Assembly: GCA_022592445.1 (NCBI GenBank)
Contig: JABYQR010000037.1
Coordinates: 124,001-188,000 of the forward strand
Reading direction: 5' to 3'
Length of the DNA stretch: 64,000 nucleotides
From: Cytidiella melzeri
Lineage: Eukaryota > Basidiomycota > Agaricomycetes > Polyporales > Irpicaceae
The position numbers and the translations under genes are program-made. Below the pieces are notes generated by a model. It was not told the DNA's origin, did no database searches, and was given only the letters and a program-made list of their open reading frames with translations. This document shows positions 44,935 through 57,102 of the stretch, one piece after another (position 1 is the stretch's first letter; each line of letters starts with the position of its first letter).

Positions 44935-46813
44935 TTACTCGAGCACACGAAGCTCACCGCGCCTAGTGCCAATTACCACTGTCCCAGTAATCTCCGAGAG
45001 TGCACAATGTGTCAAATCATCTGGGCCTATTTGTTACGTCGTCAACAAAACGTATGACAGAGAATGCACGCTTACCTCTAAGATCGTAAGAGTTCTCAAC
45101 TTCGTGTATACACCTTCCTTGAATGTGATTCTGCTGAATACCACTCGGCCCAACAGCATTGCCACCCGTCTCCGCATTGCTTTCAGACCAGTGGTTGTTT
45201 GTGGCAAACCCAAAGACGGAACGGCCCATGCTCGAACGATGTCGCTCCACCCAGACTCCGCGTTTCCCCTGAGAGCCAAGTGCGCACGTAGAAATGAAGC
45301 CGCGCGAGCCTGGTGTGTGACCGCTTCTAGCTGGGTGTGTCTGGCCACTAGTAACATTTGCAAACTGCGCCATGTAATGCGATGCCAGAAGCGTGACGTT
45401 CATATCAAGAGGAAGAGACGGGGATCCTCGTGTGGTCAGAGGCGGAGTTGATGTAGGAGAATGGGGCAGTCGCGCTTCGACCGCGAAGTGAAACAAACCA
45501 CGCAAGACGTCGTACGCCAGGAACGTAGACGTGACTGTCTGTGTATCTCCAGAATAGGTAGTTCGCGGCTCTGAAAACATCGCCCCTCGCATGTTCATAG
45601 ACACGTTCGGGTAAGGAAATTGAGTAAGAGGGACATTCCTTTGTCCCCGAAAGTTCAACATATCTGGCTGCAAGGTCTTTTTAGCTTTAGATACAGGAGT
45701 ATCGCTAACCTCTGCCAGAAATTCAAGTGTGAGCAGGTCCACAGTGTGGGTCTGGACACATATAAGATGGTGTGGCGTTAGGAAGTGCGCAGAAAGGACC
45801 ATGGTGTACTATGGTCTCTGCTTCAATGCACGGCAGTGGCAGAACAAATCAGCTTTGCGCTCACAACCTCGTCCTCGACGTCTTCGATCTCCACTTGCCA
45901 GTACGACTCCGTAGGCCAGTTCCAGAAGTGCAAAGTGTTTGAAAAACTGAACACAAGCACCTTCGAAGTGGGGTCGATTGCTCTTATGATATGCGTCGAA
46001 AAGGGCCCATTCGCGATGCTGGCGATGATTTTCGGCTCTAGCTCGCTCGAGGTCGGATCTATCCCCAAAATCGTCGTGACTGGCTGCTCGGATGTCAGCA
46101 TCATCGACGAGGTCACAAGCTACCTGAGCGAAACAACCTACCTGACTGGAAAGCGCGAGAATGATTGTGTCGTCTTCTGGATCTATACACGCCGCAGATG
46201 AGAGACAATGCCCATAGATCTCCTCCTGCAGTTTGCAAGCAGGCTTCAACGTTCTCCACGCCCAGGTGCCTTTGCGCGAGAGGCCGGGATCGCCTGTGTT
46301 CTCATCCAGCGGATAAAGATCCCAGATTTCATAGCAGCTGTCTTGAAACACCACCACCAGCCAGCGGTCGAGAAGCATGTGAAAGTCCTGGATGGACCTT
46401 ACTCTGGGACTGTATGTGTAACCTGGGTGATGCGGTGACACATCAGGTTGAAGAGATTGTGCGGGTCGGTGAGGACGGAGCCACGACGTTGCGGTAGCAT
46501 GGACAGACGTGGCTAGTGTCTCCAGATCCCCGCTACGTACGTCCAGTCTCCCAGATCTAGAATTGATGAAATGAGGCACTGGTAAGTGCTTTGACTGAGC
46601 TTGAAGAACAGCCTCCCAAATTGGCCTTTCGTGGCTCAAGAGAAAGCACCGTCTGCATGTCTAGTGGTATGATGAGCGATCACAGTGATTTCTGCTATCC
46701 TTTGCAATACTAGTGCGCGCACGCACCTTGCGCAAGTTCAAAACGTCTGAAACGTCGGTATGGGCTAAGATATACATCACTACCTCGTTGGGAAGGTCCA
46801 AGAAGGAGGCCAT
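44935..46813 (-). CDS. F-box protein with beta-rich C-terminal region (tandem copy 2)
   Basis: Five exons (46813-46727, 46660-46142, 46083-45865, 45808-45076, 45020-44935) join in frame to 547 residues. It is a paralog of the neighbouring gene: 'MASFLDLPNEVVMYILAHTD', 'CRRCFLLSHERPIWEAVL', 'LLDRWLVVVFQDSCYEIWDL', 'VLSAHFLTPHHLICVQTHTV' and the shared 'CALGSQGKRGVW' and 'CALSEITGTVV' segments. It has an extra intron near the 3' end that is absent from the other copy. No lesion is seen. Its target is unknown. 266 bp separate it from the divergent glutaredoxin gene. Confidence 0.85.
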
Positions 46814-47079
46814 CAAGTGGGTTTCGCTGGTACTGTAGCTAATGGCCTGGTCAGAGTCGTTTGTACGATGAGAGCATTGTACAAACCGGAGCCCCGAGCG
46901 TTTTTCCTTGTCGTTGCACGGACTTTCAGTTGACTGGAGGTAGTAACAAGTAAAGGGACGAACTACGCGCCTTGCCAAAGACGGTTGTCGGCGCGGCCGG
47001 TAACTCAGAATTCAAGCAAACCCCTTGCCGGAGATTTCTCAGCAGTGACCGAACTCCCTTCACTCAACCACAAGCCACC

Positions 47080-47717
47080 ATGTTCCGCTCTGCATTCCGT
47101 GCTACCGTAAGTCTCCGCAGTGTAACTACAGCATTGCAAAAGGTTTACCTCTACTTCTTCAGCTTTCACCGCTCCGAGTGACACCAGCAGTCACACCACG
47201 CTCTCTCGCCATTGCGCGTCGGTTCATCACGCAGGAGGCCAAACAACAAATCCAGAAGGCTATCGATGCTACGCCAGTAGTTCTCTTCATGAAGGGGACA
47301 CCTGAGCAGCCGCAGTGCGGTTTCTCGCGCGCAGCAATACAAGTGCTGGAGCTGCAGGGTGTACCTTCGGACAAGCTCAAGACGTTTGACGTGTTGCAGG
47401 ACAGCGAGCTGAGGAGTGGTATCAAGGAATTCTCGTGCGTGTTAAATGATGTTCTCTTCATACGTTCGCTGGCTAACGAAGATGCGTTCACAGCGAATGG
47501 CCAACAATTCCGCAGTTGTATGTGGCAGGAGAGTTCGTGGGTGGTTGTGACATATTGTTGAGCAGTAAGTACTTGTCCGCTAACTGCTGGCGTGATTCGC
47601 CTACTGAGTATGTCCACGTTCACAGTGCACCAATCCGGCGAGCTTGAAGAGCTTCTGGAGAAAAAGGGAGTCCTTCCTCCGCTCGAGAAGGTCCCCTCAG
47701 AGATGACAAAGTCATGA
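47080..47717 (+). CDS. GRX5: monothiol glutaredoxin Grx5 (mitochondrial Fe-S assembly)
   Basis: Four exons (47080-47106, 47163-47434, 47494-47564, 47626-47717) join in frame to 153 residues. The N-terminal ~28 residues are basic and lack acidic residues ('MFRSAFRAT', 'LAIARRFIT'), a mitochondrial targeting sequence. The monothiol active site CGFS (Cys61) follows '[13 protein letters not shown]'. Conserved glutathione-binding segments '[20 protein letters not shown]' and '[13 protein letters not shown]' are present. Grx5 carries [2Fe-2S] clusters from the Isu scaffold to target proteins in the matrix. It converges with ZIM17, whose product also supports mitochondrial Hsp70 in this pathway. Confidence 0.96.
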
Positions 47718-47816
47718 TCTATTAGATGACTCTACCTGCATGTACGGCTGTTATACTCCATAATTGCATTCTATAAGCACCCATACTGCACAACACTATA
47801 CATTTCCAGCCCAGCT

Positions 47817-48754
47817 TCATTCCGGCGCATACTCAAGTGTAAGCGACCCATCTGTCGCCCCTCGCCTAACCTTCTCGCCCTTGGCCTTCATGAGATCCTC
47901 AATCGTTCTCAACTTGCCATCCTCCGTGCTGTCTTTGAACCAACTCAAGTGATCCGCTATGAGATGCCTGCAAAGCAACAAGCACAAATGAGCATTCACT
48001 GTCAAGCACTCAACAGCATACGTGGAACAGCCATGCTATACATAGCTCGTGCATCTAGTGCCGTTCTATCTGTCTAATGTTCGCGAAATACCTACGATCA
48101 TCGCAATGCATGCACAAACCACCTGCCGGCTGCACTCCGGCGCGGTATCCTCATGGGAAAACAAACACACACTCACCTATTCTTACATCCCGGACACTGC
48201 ACAATGACTATCCCCCTTTCGTAACTCCTCTTCGTGAATTCATGAGTCGAACGTGTGTCGCACTCGGACACGGTACATGTGAACGTCAGCGACAGCCGTG
48301 GCTCCTCTGGCTGGGTTTCGTACGGAGGCGTATGCTCCGCCACTTTGTTCGCCGTGTCCACGTCCGATTTTGCCACTGACGTGGTATCGGTTTGCGTGGA
48401 AGTCTTCAATTCGCCGGTAACGGGTGCGCGTTCTGGGTTTTTGTATGGTGCTTCGTCTGTCAGGACTTGAAATCGGGACTGCTCCGCACCGTCTTTTGCA
48501 GTGGACACGTCTGATTTGGACACGGACGTGGTGTCGGTTTGAGGGGCAAAAGGTGTGCCATAGCCATTCCACGTTAGTGCAGAACAAGTGAACGGTCTGA
48601 ACCTAGTATTCCCTATCGTCCTGCTCGCATTGAGATTTGAGAGCCGGTGGTGGTGTCTGCAAACAGAGTGAGACGACCGGCGAAGTGAAGCCTGAGAAAC
48701 ACCATGCACGGCCGTGCGCGTGACTCTAGCAAAAGTAGGAAGACCTCTCGTCAT
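47817..48754 (-). CDS. ZIM17: Zim17/Hep1-type DNL zinc-finger protein (mitochondrial Hsp70 escort)
   Basis: Two exons (48754-48177, 47967-47817) join in frame to 242 residues. The C-terminal DNL zinc finger has cysteines 160, 165, 187 and 190. It reads 'FTCTVSECDTRSTHEFTKRS', then 'GIVIVQCPGCKNRHLIADHL' and 'SWF'. Zim17 prevents aggregation of mitochondrial Hsp70 (Ssc1/Ssq1) and so supports protein import and Fe-S cluster assembly. The N-terminus is basic and Ser-rich, a plausible presequence. Between them is an unusually long linker with an internal repeat ('TDTTSVSKSDVSTA' at ~73-86 and 'TDTTSVAKSDVDTA' at ~122-135). The gene ends 100 bp from the end of GRX5. Confidence 0.93.
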
Positions 48755-48918
48755 TTTGTGTGTAGCAGGAATAGAGCAAAGCAGAAAGACAGTTGGGTAT
48801 GGAAACGATAGGCGTTGGTCCGTTGGAGGTCTGCTACAATGCCTGGCAGGAATGCACGCAAGCAAATTTGGGACGCGATCCCGTGATATAGCGTAATCAA
48901 TCACATGCGCATACATAC

Positions 48919-49185
48919 TTACGCGTCTTCGAATTCAGCCCGAATCGCGACGCGTTTCGGCCTGCCTTCAAATATTATTGCTGCCCTTAAGAATGTACAT
49001 TTTGACAGCAAACCTAAGCACACGCGTGCGAGGCCCTCGAGTCCTGAGGTCAGACCGGTCAAGACGGAGGCTGACACTACTACTGGTGTAAGAACTACAT
49101 AGCTAAGCATTGCTGTGGCAAACACAATCGGAAAACCTAGCATACAGCTAACGTATACGTGCAACCGTTTAGTATCATCTATCAC
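48919..49185 (-). CDS. possible small membrane protein (88 aa), weak
   Basis: An uninterrupted frame encodes a short protein with one or two hydrophobic stretches ('VSCMLGFPIVFATAMLSYVV' and 'LARVCLGLLSKCTFL'). It starts at 49185, close to the 3' end of the Zn2Cys6 gene. I see no splice structure, promoter or family. It may be a chance frame or untranslated leader of ZIM17. Confidence 0.25.
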   Translation of the reverse strand: MIDDTKRLHVYVSCMLGFPIVFATAMLSYVVLTPVVVSASVLTGLTSGLEGLARVCLGLLSKCTFLRAAIIFEGRPKRVAIRAEFEDA

Positions 49186-49344
49186 AATCCGTTTCCTTTA
49201 CAGTCGACCCATAAATCGCAGCTGACCCCGTTCGCAGATGTCCATGTCAGAGGTGAACACACCACCAACATCCCCAAACGACTGTTCCAATCCATGTCCA
49301 CCCTAGTACTAACCCACCTGAACCCAAACCCCGGGTTCGTCTTC

Positions 49345-52300
49345 TTACTGACGCTGATGAGGCTGGTTATACTCGTCCAACAACCCGCTCTGGTGCATAA
49401 ACTCCGTCCACCGCGCCCCAATTTGCGAGTCCCTCGATGCGAGACCGAGGGTGACGAGCTCAGAAGGGGGCATGTTGAACACTGGTTCACCACCAACAGT
49501 ATTAGCAGCAGCAGATGATGATGATGAAGAAGACCCCGTCCGCTGCTGCAGCGGTTCTTGTCGGCCGCCTTGCGCAAGGTGGTGATGATGGTGGTGGTGG
49601 TGAACAGCGCTCTCCTGACGGCGCATGTAGCTCTGGGGAGCGGAAGGCGGGGCGTGTCCATAATCCGCGTATTGAGAGTGCTGGACAGCTGGGATGGTGG
49701 GTTCAGAGTGTTGTGAGCCCGGGTACGGCATGAGATGTTGAGAGGTGTATTGCTGGTGCTGGTGCTGTTGCTGTTGCTGGTGGTGGTGTGGCTGGTGTTG
49801 TGAAGGCCAGTCGTATCTTGGCGACTGTGTCTGCGGATACGACGACATCCCGTAATACGAGCCTTGGTGTTGTTGGTGTGAGGGGTACGAATCAGGAGAA
49901 GAGTACTGCTGCGAGCCTCGCATTCGAGCGTCTTGCTGCATCCACGCATGGCCCGGCATGACAGGGACCTGAGACATGATAGTAGACTGAATGGACGAGA
50001 CCATCTGTGCCGGACAAGGCAAGTCCGGCGACAAGTTCGAGTCGTACATTGATGATGATGGAGACGGCTCTACGACTGCGTGCGAAGGCTCTGGGCTATT
50101 ATTGTACGGTGACGCCTGCTTGGAAGAGCTAGTAGCGACCAGACGTGTCTTGCCCGCGAAGATCTCCAATTCATCTTCCTCTTCCACTTTCACGGTCCAC
50201 TGCGAGCCGTCCTGTGCGGGGTCACTCCTAGCAGCCGTGAGAGCCACGTGCGCCTTCTCACTCAGCTTCGTCAGGATAGGCTAGCACCCAAATCAAAAGA
50301 GTGAATGGCAGTTTTTTTCCGGGTGAAACCGAGGGCGATTTCTAACGTACCAGAGCTTTAGCAGCGCGGCGACTGAGCTTTGATGCGTTTGAAAACAGCT
50401 CACACGCTGTGTCAAGTTGTAGAATAGCGGAAGGAGCCAAAGGGGATTTGGGGCCCCTGGTGACGACTGTGCCAAAAACAACCTAAATGCACAACAACGT
50501 GAGCCGCGAGTGATGACAGGAAGAACAGACGCCGTACTAACCGCGGCGGAGAAAGCGTATGTCCATATGAGCCAGAACCGAGAACATACACCTGGATAAA
50601 GAGCGTATTGATTCTTGATCGTCGTGAGGATGGTAACAGATGCGCGGTACGCAGCCAAGAACGATGGCGCGTAATTGCTGCGGACCGGGTTTGTAGGACA
50701 GTCAATGATGGCCTGCGCAAAGAAGCTTCTGTGTATCCACAGCAGGACTAGAGAGATAAAGAAACGACGTATCGGGTCGCGTGAGCAATCATTTCCACTC
50801 CGCTCGCATGAAGTTCAGGGTTACTTACCTACTTCACGGCAATTAGACAAGACGAACCGTTCCATGGACGTGGACAGAGGTACAGATTCCTCATCACCGG
50901 AAGGTGAGACAATCTCCTCCAAAATGGCGGTCACTTCCGGAGGGACAGGAAACTCCCGTACTTTCCGGTCGAGCTCCATGATCGTGGCGTAGCTCGGAGG
51001 CTCTGCTGCAAGAGCCCGGTGAGCAACCTCAGATACACACTGCATCGCAAACCGACATCCCCAGCTCTGGACTGTAATTGCCGAAACCAGCGATCAGCCA
51101 CAAGGAAGCAGTATCCAGCAATTTAAAGACATACATTCTGCGTGTGAATCAGGTTCTTCATCCTCCGTTTGAGTGACCCCACCTTCGGGCGGCGTAATGG
51201 GGGTTCCAGGATACCTACAATCGATAAAGTCTCGAGAGAGCGTCGGCGGCCTTCCCGTAGCAAGACTCTGGTGAAGAACGCGTTTAGACAGGTGAATGTC
51301 CGTGTACACCTGAATTGACTGAACGAACCTGCCATGCGTCACCGATAAAAATATCCCAGAACAGAACACGTCGACGCTGGACGTCCGTTTCCTTGAGTCC
51401 CCAGCGAGCACTGTCTCGGTCTGGTCACGCGGTCGTTAACTCCTCCGAGCCTTAAAATCGAACTCTGATGAAGAGGAATGACTCACGGAGACCAATCTGA
51501 ATAACAAACGACGTAGCATTGAATTCAGTCGTATCAGGCCAGACGATTATGACAAAGATGTTACGTACACTTTGGGCGAGTTGGCTAGACAAAGTCAGGA
51601 GAGACCACGCCGTTTCAATCGACGAATCACGCTCTGTACCCGACATTGCGACATAGTTGCTAAGCAGCCGCAGTGCCTGGATAGTCACCATTGAGGGCTT
51701 CTCCAATACGGGCTGTAGACATAACGCGGCCCTCGCGAGATGATAATAGTGTTCGCCTTCTCCGGTTTGGTTCTCGTGGTCGCGCTCGATAAGCGTGCCG
51801 ATGGCGCAGGCTAGAAAGACCACGGCAATATCGTGAGGACCTGAGTAGTCGTGCATGGGACTCCCCTCGGGTATGTTCATCGGCTGCTTGTATATAAATG
51901 GGATCATCTCGTCAACGAGCTGTTGGGGCGTGAGACCACGAAAGAGCCACGCAGCGCCCTCTACGTAGGCTTGTGCGAGGCGGAGGGTTCGGTCATAAGG
52001 AGGGAGGTAGGTGATTATCATCTGGTGAACGTCTGCTGTCGCTCCGATGGGAGAGAAAGGGAATGCAGCAGAGAACCGCGTTAGTTCGCCCGCTATTGGC
52101 GGTGTCATTGAGTCTCGTGTAGAGTCTGGTGACTGGTTGCCAATAGACGGAGAAGCCGGTAATGAGGGGCTGTCTGAGTTCTGGGTGATACGAGGTAAGC
52201 ATGTCACCACGAAGCCGCAGGCCATAGCACTCACTGATAGCAGGTACTGATTGGGTAAGAGTAAGCGAGTACTCGGAATTCAACAAGATGAACTAAGCGA

Positions 52301-53152
52301 CTTGCCTCTGTCCCACCAGTTGGTCCAAAAAACCGGGAAATACCATGTTCAGATACCGACAGCGTCCCGAAGGCATCGATGATATTTGACGTTGGCAGTG
52401 GTGACTGATTGGCAATGATGTCGTCCTCGAGCTCCTGCTCAACGGTATCGGCCGCTACGAGGTCATCACGTAAAAGGGGATGTGTATCGTTGGAGCCCTT
52501 TGCGTGCAGAATGGCCAGCGCATCCTCCAACTGTCGTATTCGATCCTTCATCTTCGCTATTCGTTTGTGCAGATGCTCGGTGGCAGCTAACACGAACCTG
52601 TTGAGTAAGTTGAGAATCGTGCTGTAGAGCATAACGCCCGCTCTTGACGCTTACCTGGTGCCCTGTCCCGTAGCCAGACTCCCTAGGTGTCGAGGTCAGT
52701 TTGATGAGCAACTCGAAAGCTGAAGAGATCGCTGCATACCATTCGGACAGAGAGCTGCACATCCTCGGCGCTGGCGGCAGTCCCTGGTGAATACCCTGGG
52801 GACACAACGCTGCCATAATGGAGCTCATACCTGGCAAGATTTGCAGGGAATGGACTTGTCGCATCGAATCTGAGGTGGAGGTGAGCATGGCCACCAGTCA
52901 AGAGGAGTCGACTTGGGATGGTCACCTTTAACCTGTCCGAGTAGGTGGTAGTAAGAGAATGAGAGAGCAGGAATGAAGAATGAGACAGTGCGATTGATCG
53001 CACCTGCGGCACTCTGCGCACGAGATTTCGCCCCTACTGCGTTTCAGCTCTATCTCTCGCTGGTGGGAGCTGTCGAAACTCTCATCTTCGTTGTCCTTTC
53101 TGGACTGCTTGCGTTTCTGACTTGCACTGGGTCTCGAGACATCTGGTGGCAT
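49345..53152 (-). CDS. large Zn2Cys6 transcription factor with fungal-specific regulatory domain and microexons
   Basis: Exons traced: 53152-53004, 52932-52926 (7 nt), 52869-52831, 52770-52740, 52682-52655, 52597-52306, 52246-51569, 51496-51487 (10 nt), 51420-51329, 51267-51135. At least three more follow, down to a last coding block of 300 codons ending at 49345. The cluster is C45, C48, C55, C61, C64, C73 (CX2CX6CX5CX2CX8C), spread over four exons. It is followed by a linker ('SLATGQGTRFVLAATEHLHK') and a coiled segment. The middle homology region contains 'LHRDSARWGLKETDVQRRRV' and 'LFWDIFIGDAWQ', typical of Fungal_trans domains. The C-terminus is rich in Gln, His and Pro with a run of eight His. 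Introns of 56-72 nt fit all junctions; one uses a GC donor (GAG|GCAAGT). Target genes are unknown. Confidence 0.88.
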
Positions 53153-55487
53153 GGGTGCAGAAAGTAACAGTGGTTGCTACCGGAAGGGGGAGGGTCGCAG
53201 ACACGTCGTTAGCCAGGCATTCGCTTATTTTAGTGTTTTCGGTGCGAGCTATGGGCGGTTCTTGTGTATGGGACAATCTGGCTCGAAAGGGGCAAAAAGA
53301 GATCTCACCCTCTCCTTCCTCCTCCTCCGCCAAACACACGAGCAGCGTTCTTGGCCAGCGTCCTCCAAATCACATGTCGCATCTGCAGCCGCTGTCGTAT
53401 TATTTAGAGTGAGCGCGATAGCAGTGCACTCCGGTGAAACAGGCCACAAGACGCATACGAGTCCGCTTTATTGATATTTTTCGTACCAACGTGAGAGAAC
53501 TCTGCGCAAACTCTGCAAGTCTCTGGGTCCTCCTTATCTCTACTCGTCGCCAAACTCGTGCAGTCGGACATAATAATCAGTCATCGCGGTGACATAACCA
53601 GCTAGATCTCAGATCGTCGGAGTTCAAACACACAGAGGCCTTTCCAAGTCAGGCGCTCTCTCCAAGGAACGTTTGGCGAAACCCTCAACAACTCACTTGC
53701 GCTCTTTTTCTTCTCTCCTGCGGATGCAATCAACTACGCTCAACAGTGTGCCGGAAACTGACACATGGTGTTCCAGCTCAGGTCACCTGGACCGCTATGG
53801 GCTCATCAACTGCAGGCACCATGCTCCTTCGGTGCAAACGCACTGCATGTGCACCCGCTACCAATGAAAATTTGTGAGTCATCCCCGCGGTTTTATCTCA
53901 AGCTACAGGAGGTGGGTGCGGCGAAATTATTCGCCTGCAATTCCTGCCACCACATAAACGGGGTAAGCTTCGCACTCGGCACACGCACCACCTATCTGAC
54001 CATGACTTCCTCCCTTCCCAAACTCCAAACGCCACAGACCTGAAAGCATGCCTCGGATATTTGCATGCAACATCCGGCTCCGATGACACTTCGAACTTTC
54101 CCTGGAAACCTCGTTTCTGCGAATTCGCGTTCTACTTGCGCATGACATGTTGACCTCCCCACGCAGCTGGAGAACGGAGGATCACGGCTATGGCGCCTCT
54201 CTTTGTTTCCTCTCCGCCGCTACGTCTGTACCTCAGGATACTCACCTCGAGGCCTACGTGCCAGGAAGCTTACTGCACCCACATCTGCCACGTCTACGCA
54301 CAAAAAGTCAATCGTGGCCTGAACAGAGTTCGTCCAGCTGATCACGCACACAAGTGAGCCCTACTGTTAATCGATGGTTCAGCTACGCCGCCGACCGCCC
54401 TGCAGATAAGAAGAAAAGACATTTCAACAACATCCGCCCGACGACAGATCCTGGGCGTCTTGTGGGCGTCTCACTCAGACTTGTGTTCTCCAACTGAGTC
54501 GCAGCCTTTCTTTTTACGCGCCCTGAAGATCTGAAACATTGCAAGTGTGTTTTCATTGGCGTCTCTCTCTGCAAGCTGCAAGGATCTAGTGAAATGCGGT
54601 GCTGACCGCAACTTCCAACACCGAGGTATGGCGCGCAACGCAACACGTCCCGGGGACTCCTGACGAGAGGTCACTCAAATCCGAATCTTCCCATTCGACC
54701 CACCGAGTGCATGCATTGGTTGTGTGGCAATGAACCCTATGTCGTGATCGTACGTATCAAGGTGGCTGAGCGGCGGGTACTGTACATGCTGCTAGTAGCA
54801 TAGCAATAGCATGCTTACATTGCTTAGTGTGAAGATGATTGGATCACGCGATGTTGTGCTTGGTGATAACAGAACCTCCATCGTGGAAGGTAATGTTTAC
54901 ACGATACAAGATGACGAACAGCTCGTTCATGGGCACGACCACCTATGGCCGGGCCAGCGTCCACCAGCCACAACCGTCAAGACTCACGCAATTATTATGG
55001 TACCTACCAATATGCAACCTTGCTCGCAGTGAACCATAGCTCACCTTGTTGTTAAATCTTCGTCCACCGTGGGTGTAGTGAAGCGTAATACACTCAAAGA
55101 CTAGGCAAAGCTATCATGCGCTGCACGAGATCGTACCTCGGAATGAAGCCACCCTCAAGCGAATCGAATCATCTTCGCAACCTCTAGACCTGCGTTACAA
55201 CAACATAAATACAACCCACCAGCTAGGAAGTACAGGACACCTCTCCCGTCCTGCCAAGCTCCTCTACTATCGCTCGTTGGGACCATTCCCATAAAACAGC
55301 ATGCGCAATGGTATCAAGTAAAACCACGCAAATGAAGTCATCAAGTGCGCGAGGGCAGACCCAGCTGGCCCAACGACACCGATGCATCTGGGTATCTGTT
55401 TCCGTAACTTACTTTCGTCCGAGGACAGGAAACGTGATCTTGACTGAAAGAAAAGAGCAAATTACTTCCTCTACTCCGTCAGCCGTG
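53153..55487. other. 2.3-kb intergenic region, no gene recognised
   Basis: Upstream of the Zn2Cys6 gene and downstream of CK2 alpha. Frames reach about 100 codons without domains. It is unusually long for this gene-dense part of the window, so an unannotated small gene, a long regulatory region or decayed DNA is possible. Confidence 0.45.
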
Positions 55488-57102
55488 CTATGTTGAGCAG
55501 AAGCCAGAGTCGCTGACGGCTTCAGCGATCTTCGTCGCGTCGCCCAGGCGTACAATATCTAAATTGGTGCACGGGGATCCGTAAAGGCAGACCGGAAAGT
55601 AAAAAAAATGCATCAGATACTCACTGAAATACGCGTGCGCCATGGCTTCGGCAGCAGTAAACCGCTCGTAGTGGTCGTACCGCAAAATTCGATCTAGTAG
55701 ATCAATTGCTTCGGGCGTGACGTTCGGTCTGTTGTCGGTAGTTGTGAACTTTGTCCATGGCTGCTTTGGGTGACTGCTCAAAAGGAAGCGCGAATGAGTG
55801 GTGGAAGCTCTTCTTGCCGCAGCCGGAATCAAGGGTTTGCAGAGCAACGGGACACTGACCTCTCCAACAAACCAGGGTGACCCACGGTGATATGCAAATT
55901 GTACTTCTGCATGTAACGCTCGAACGTGTCCGTGCCGAGAACCTTGACGATCCGGAATAGCTGGTCCTCGTTGTCTTTTCCCCGAAAGAAATGCTCCCGC
56001 TTGAATATCTACCAATGTACGGTAAGAGTCGATCTTGCAAATTGAACGCGCAGAGACGTACCATGGAAGCAAGCATACATCCGACGCTCCATAGGTCCAG
56101 ACTGTAATCATATTTTTTGTCGTCGGTGAGCAACTCTGGAGCCTTGTAATACCGTGATCCCACTCGGATGTGATACTCTGTCCCAGGGTGATAAAATTCC
56201 GCGAGGCCCCAGTCGATGAGGCGTAACTGTGAAATGGGACGATTGAACACTCGTCCGTTTGAAAACGACATAAGAGTTCACTTTACGCTGCTGGCGGTCG
56301 TACATGACGTTCCCAGGTTTGACGTCGCGGTGCATGATTCCACGAGAGTGTACGAATTCCAAAGCCTAAGACAAGCAAAGGTAAGCACCGTACGAACGCG
56401 GCAACACACGTAGAAAATTGAAAGGACAGATACTGCATTAGAATAGTCTGACAGGATTCTCCTTCATACAGGCTGCCCGTCTGCAAACATCGAAAAATTG
56501 CGTGGCCACTTGCCACAACCCCTCTAGAACGGCCTGCGCACAACAAAGAGCAACCACACTCACCGTCAACAACTGAAACACATAATGCTTGATCTCCAAC
56601 TCCGTAAAGGTCGAATACAACTCCTTCCACTCCGTGTTCTCTACAAACTCCATAATCAGACTATTCGCCCGCGACGGCGGATCGTTCACGACGTCCAAGA
56701 GACCGACAATGTTCGGACCGCCAGTGAGGTTCCGCAGGATCTTGATTTCACGCTTGATCTTGCGCTTGTGGACTGGTTTGAGGACTTTGATGATGCATGC
56801 GTCCTCTGTTGTCATGTCTATCCCTCGAAAGACCTGTGAACACACTGCATGGTTAGCTCCCTTTCGTGCCGTAATATCTGCATCCCCATACACCCAAGCA
56901 CACGCACCTCAGAGTACCTCCCGCCGCCGACCCTATGCATGATCTCGTAATTGTCTGGGACATTCCAGTCGATGTGGGTGCGTTCTAGGGTAATTTCCCG
57001 TGCACAATTAGCGCAGATGCCAATCGAGATGAGTGACCACATACCATAGTCATACCACGAGGACCCAAACCTCGCGTTGACGTCTGCGTACACTCTGGAC
57101 AT
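55488..57102 (-). CDS. CKA1: casein kinase II, catalytic alpha subunit
   Basis: Eight exons (57102-57045, 56984-56908, 56833-56564, 56365-56282, 56226-56062, 56008-55860, 55773-55625, 55558-55488) join in frame to 340 residues. CK2 features are all present: glycine loop '[12 protein letters not shown]', ATP lysine K61 in '[20 protein letters not shown]', the catalytic loop '[12 protein letters not shown]' (D149), and the CK2-specific DWG in place of DFG ('[15 protein letters not shown]', D168). Also present are '[12 protein letters not shown]' and '[12 protein letters not shown]'. CK2 is a constitutive acidophilic Ser/Thr kinase that forms a tetramer with regulatory beta subunits in nucleus and cytosol. 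The protein is full-length and intact. Confidence 0.97.

Noticed and set aside
53673..55032. Short frames in the 2.3-kb gap
   Set aside because: None exceeds about 100 codons with a domain, and none could be spliced into a longer product.
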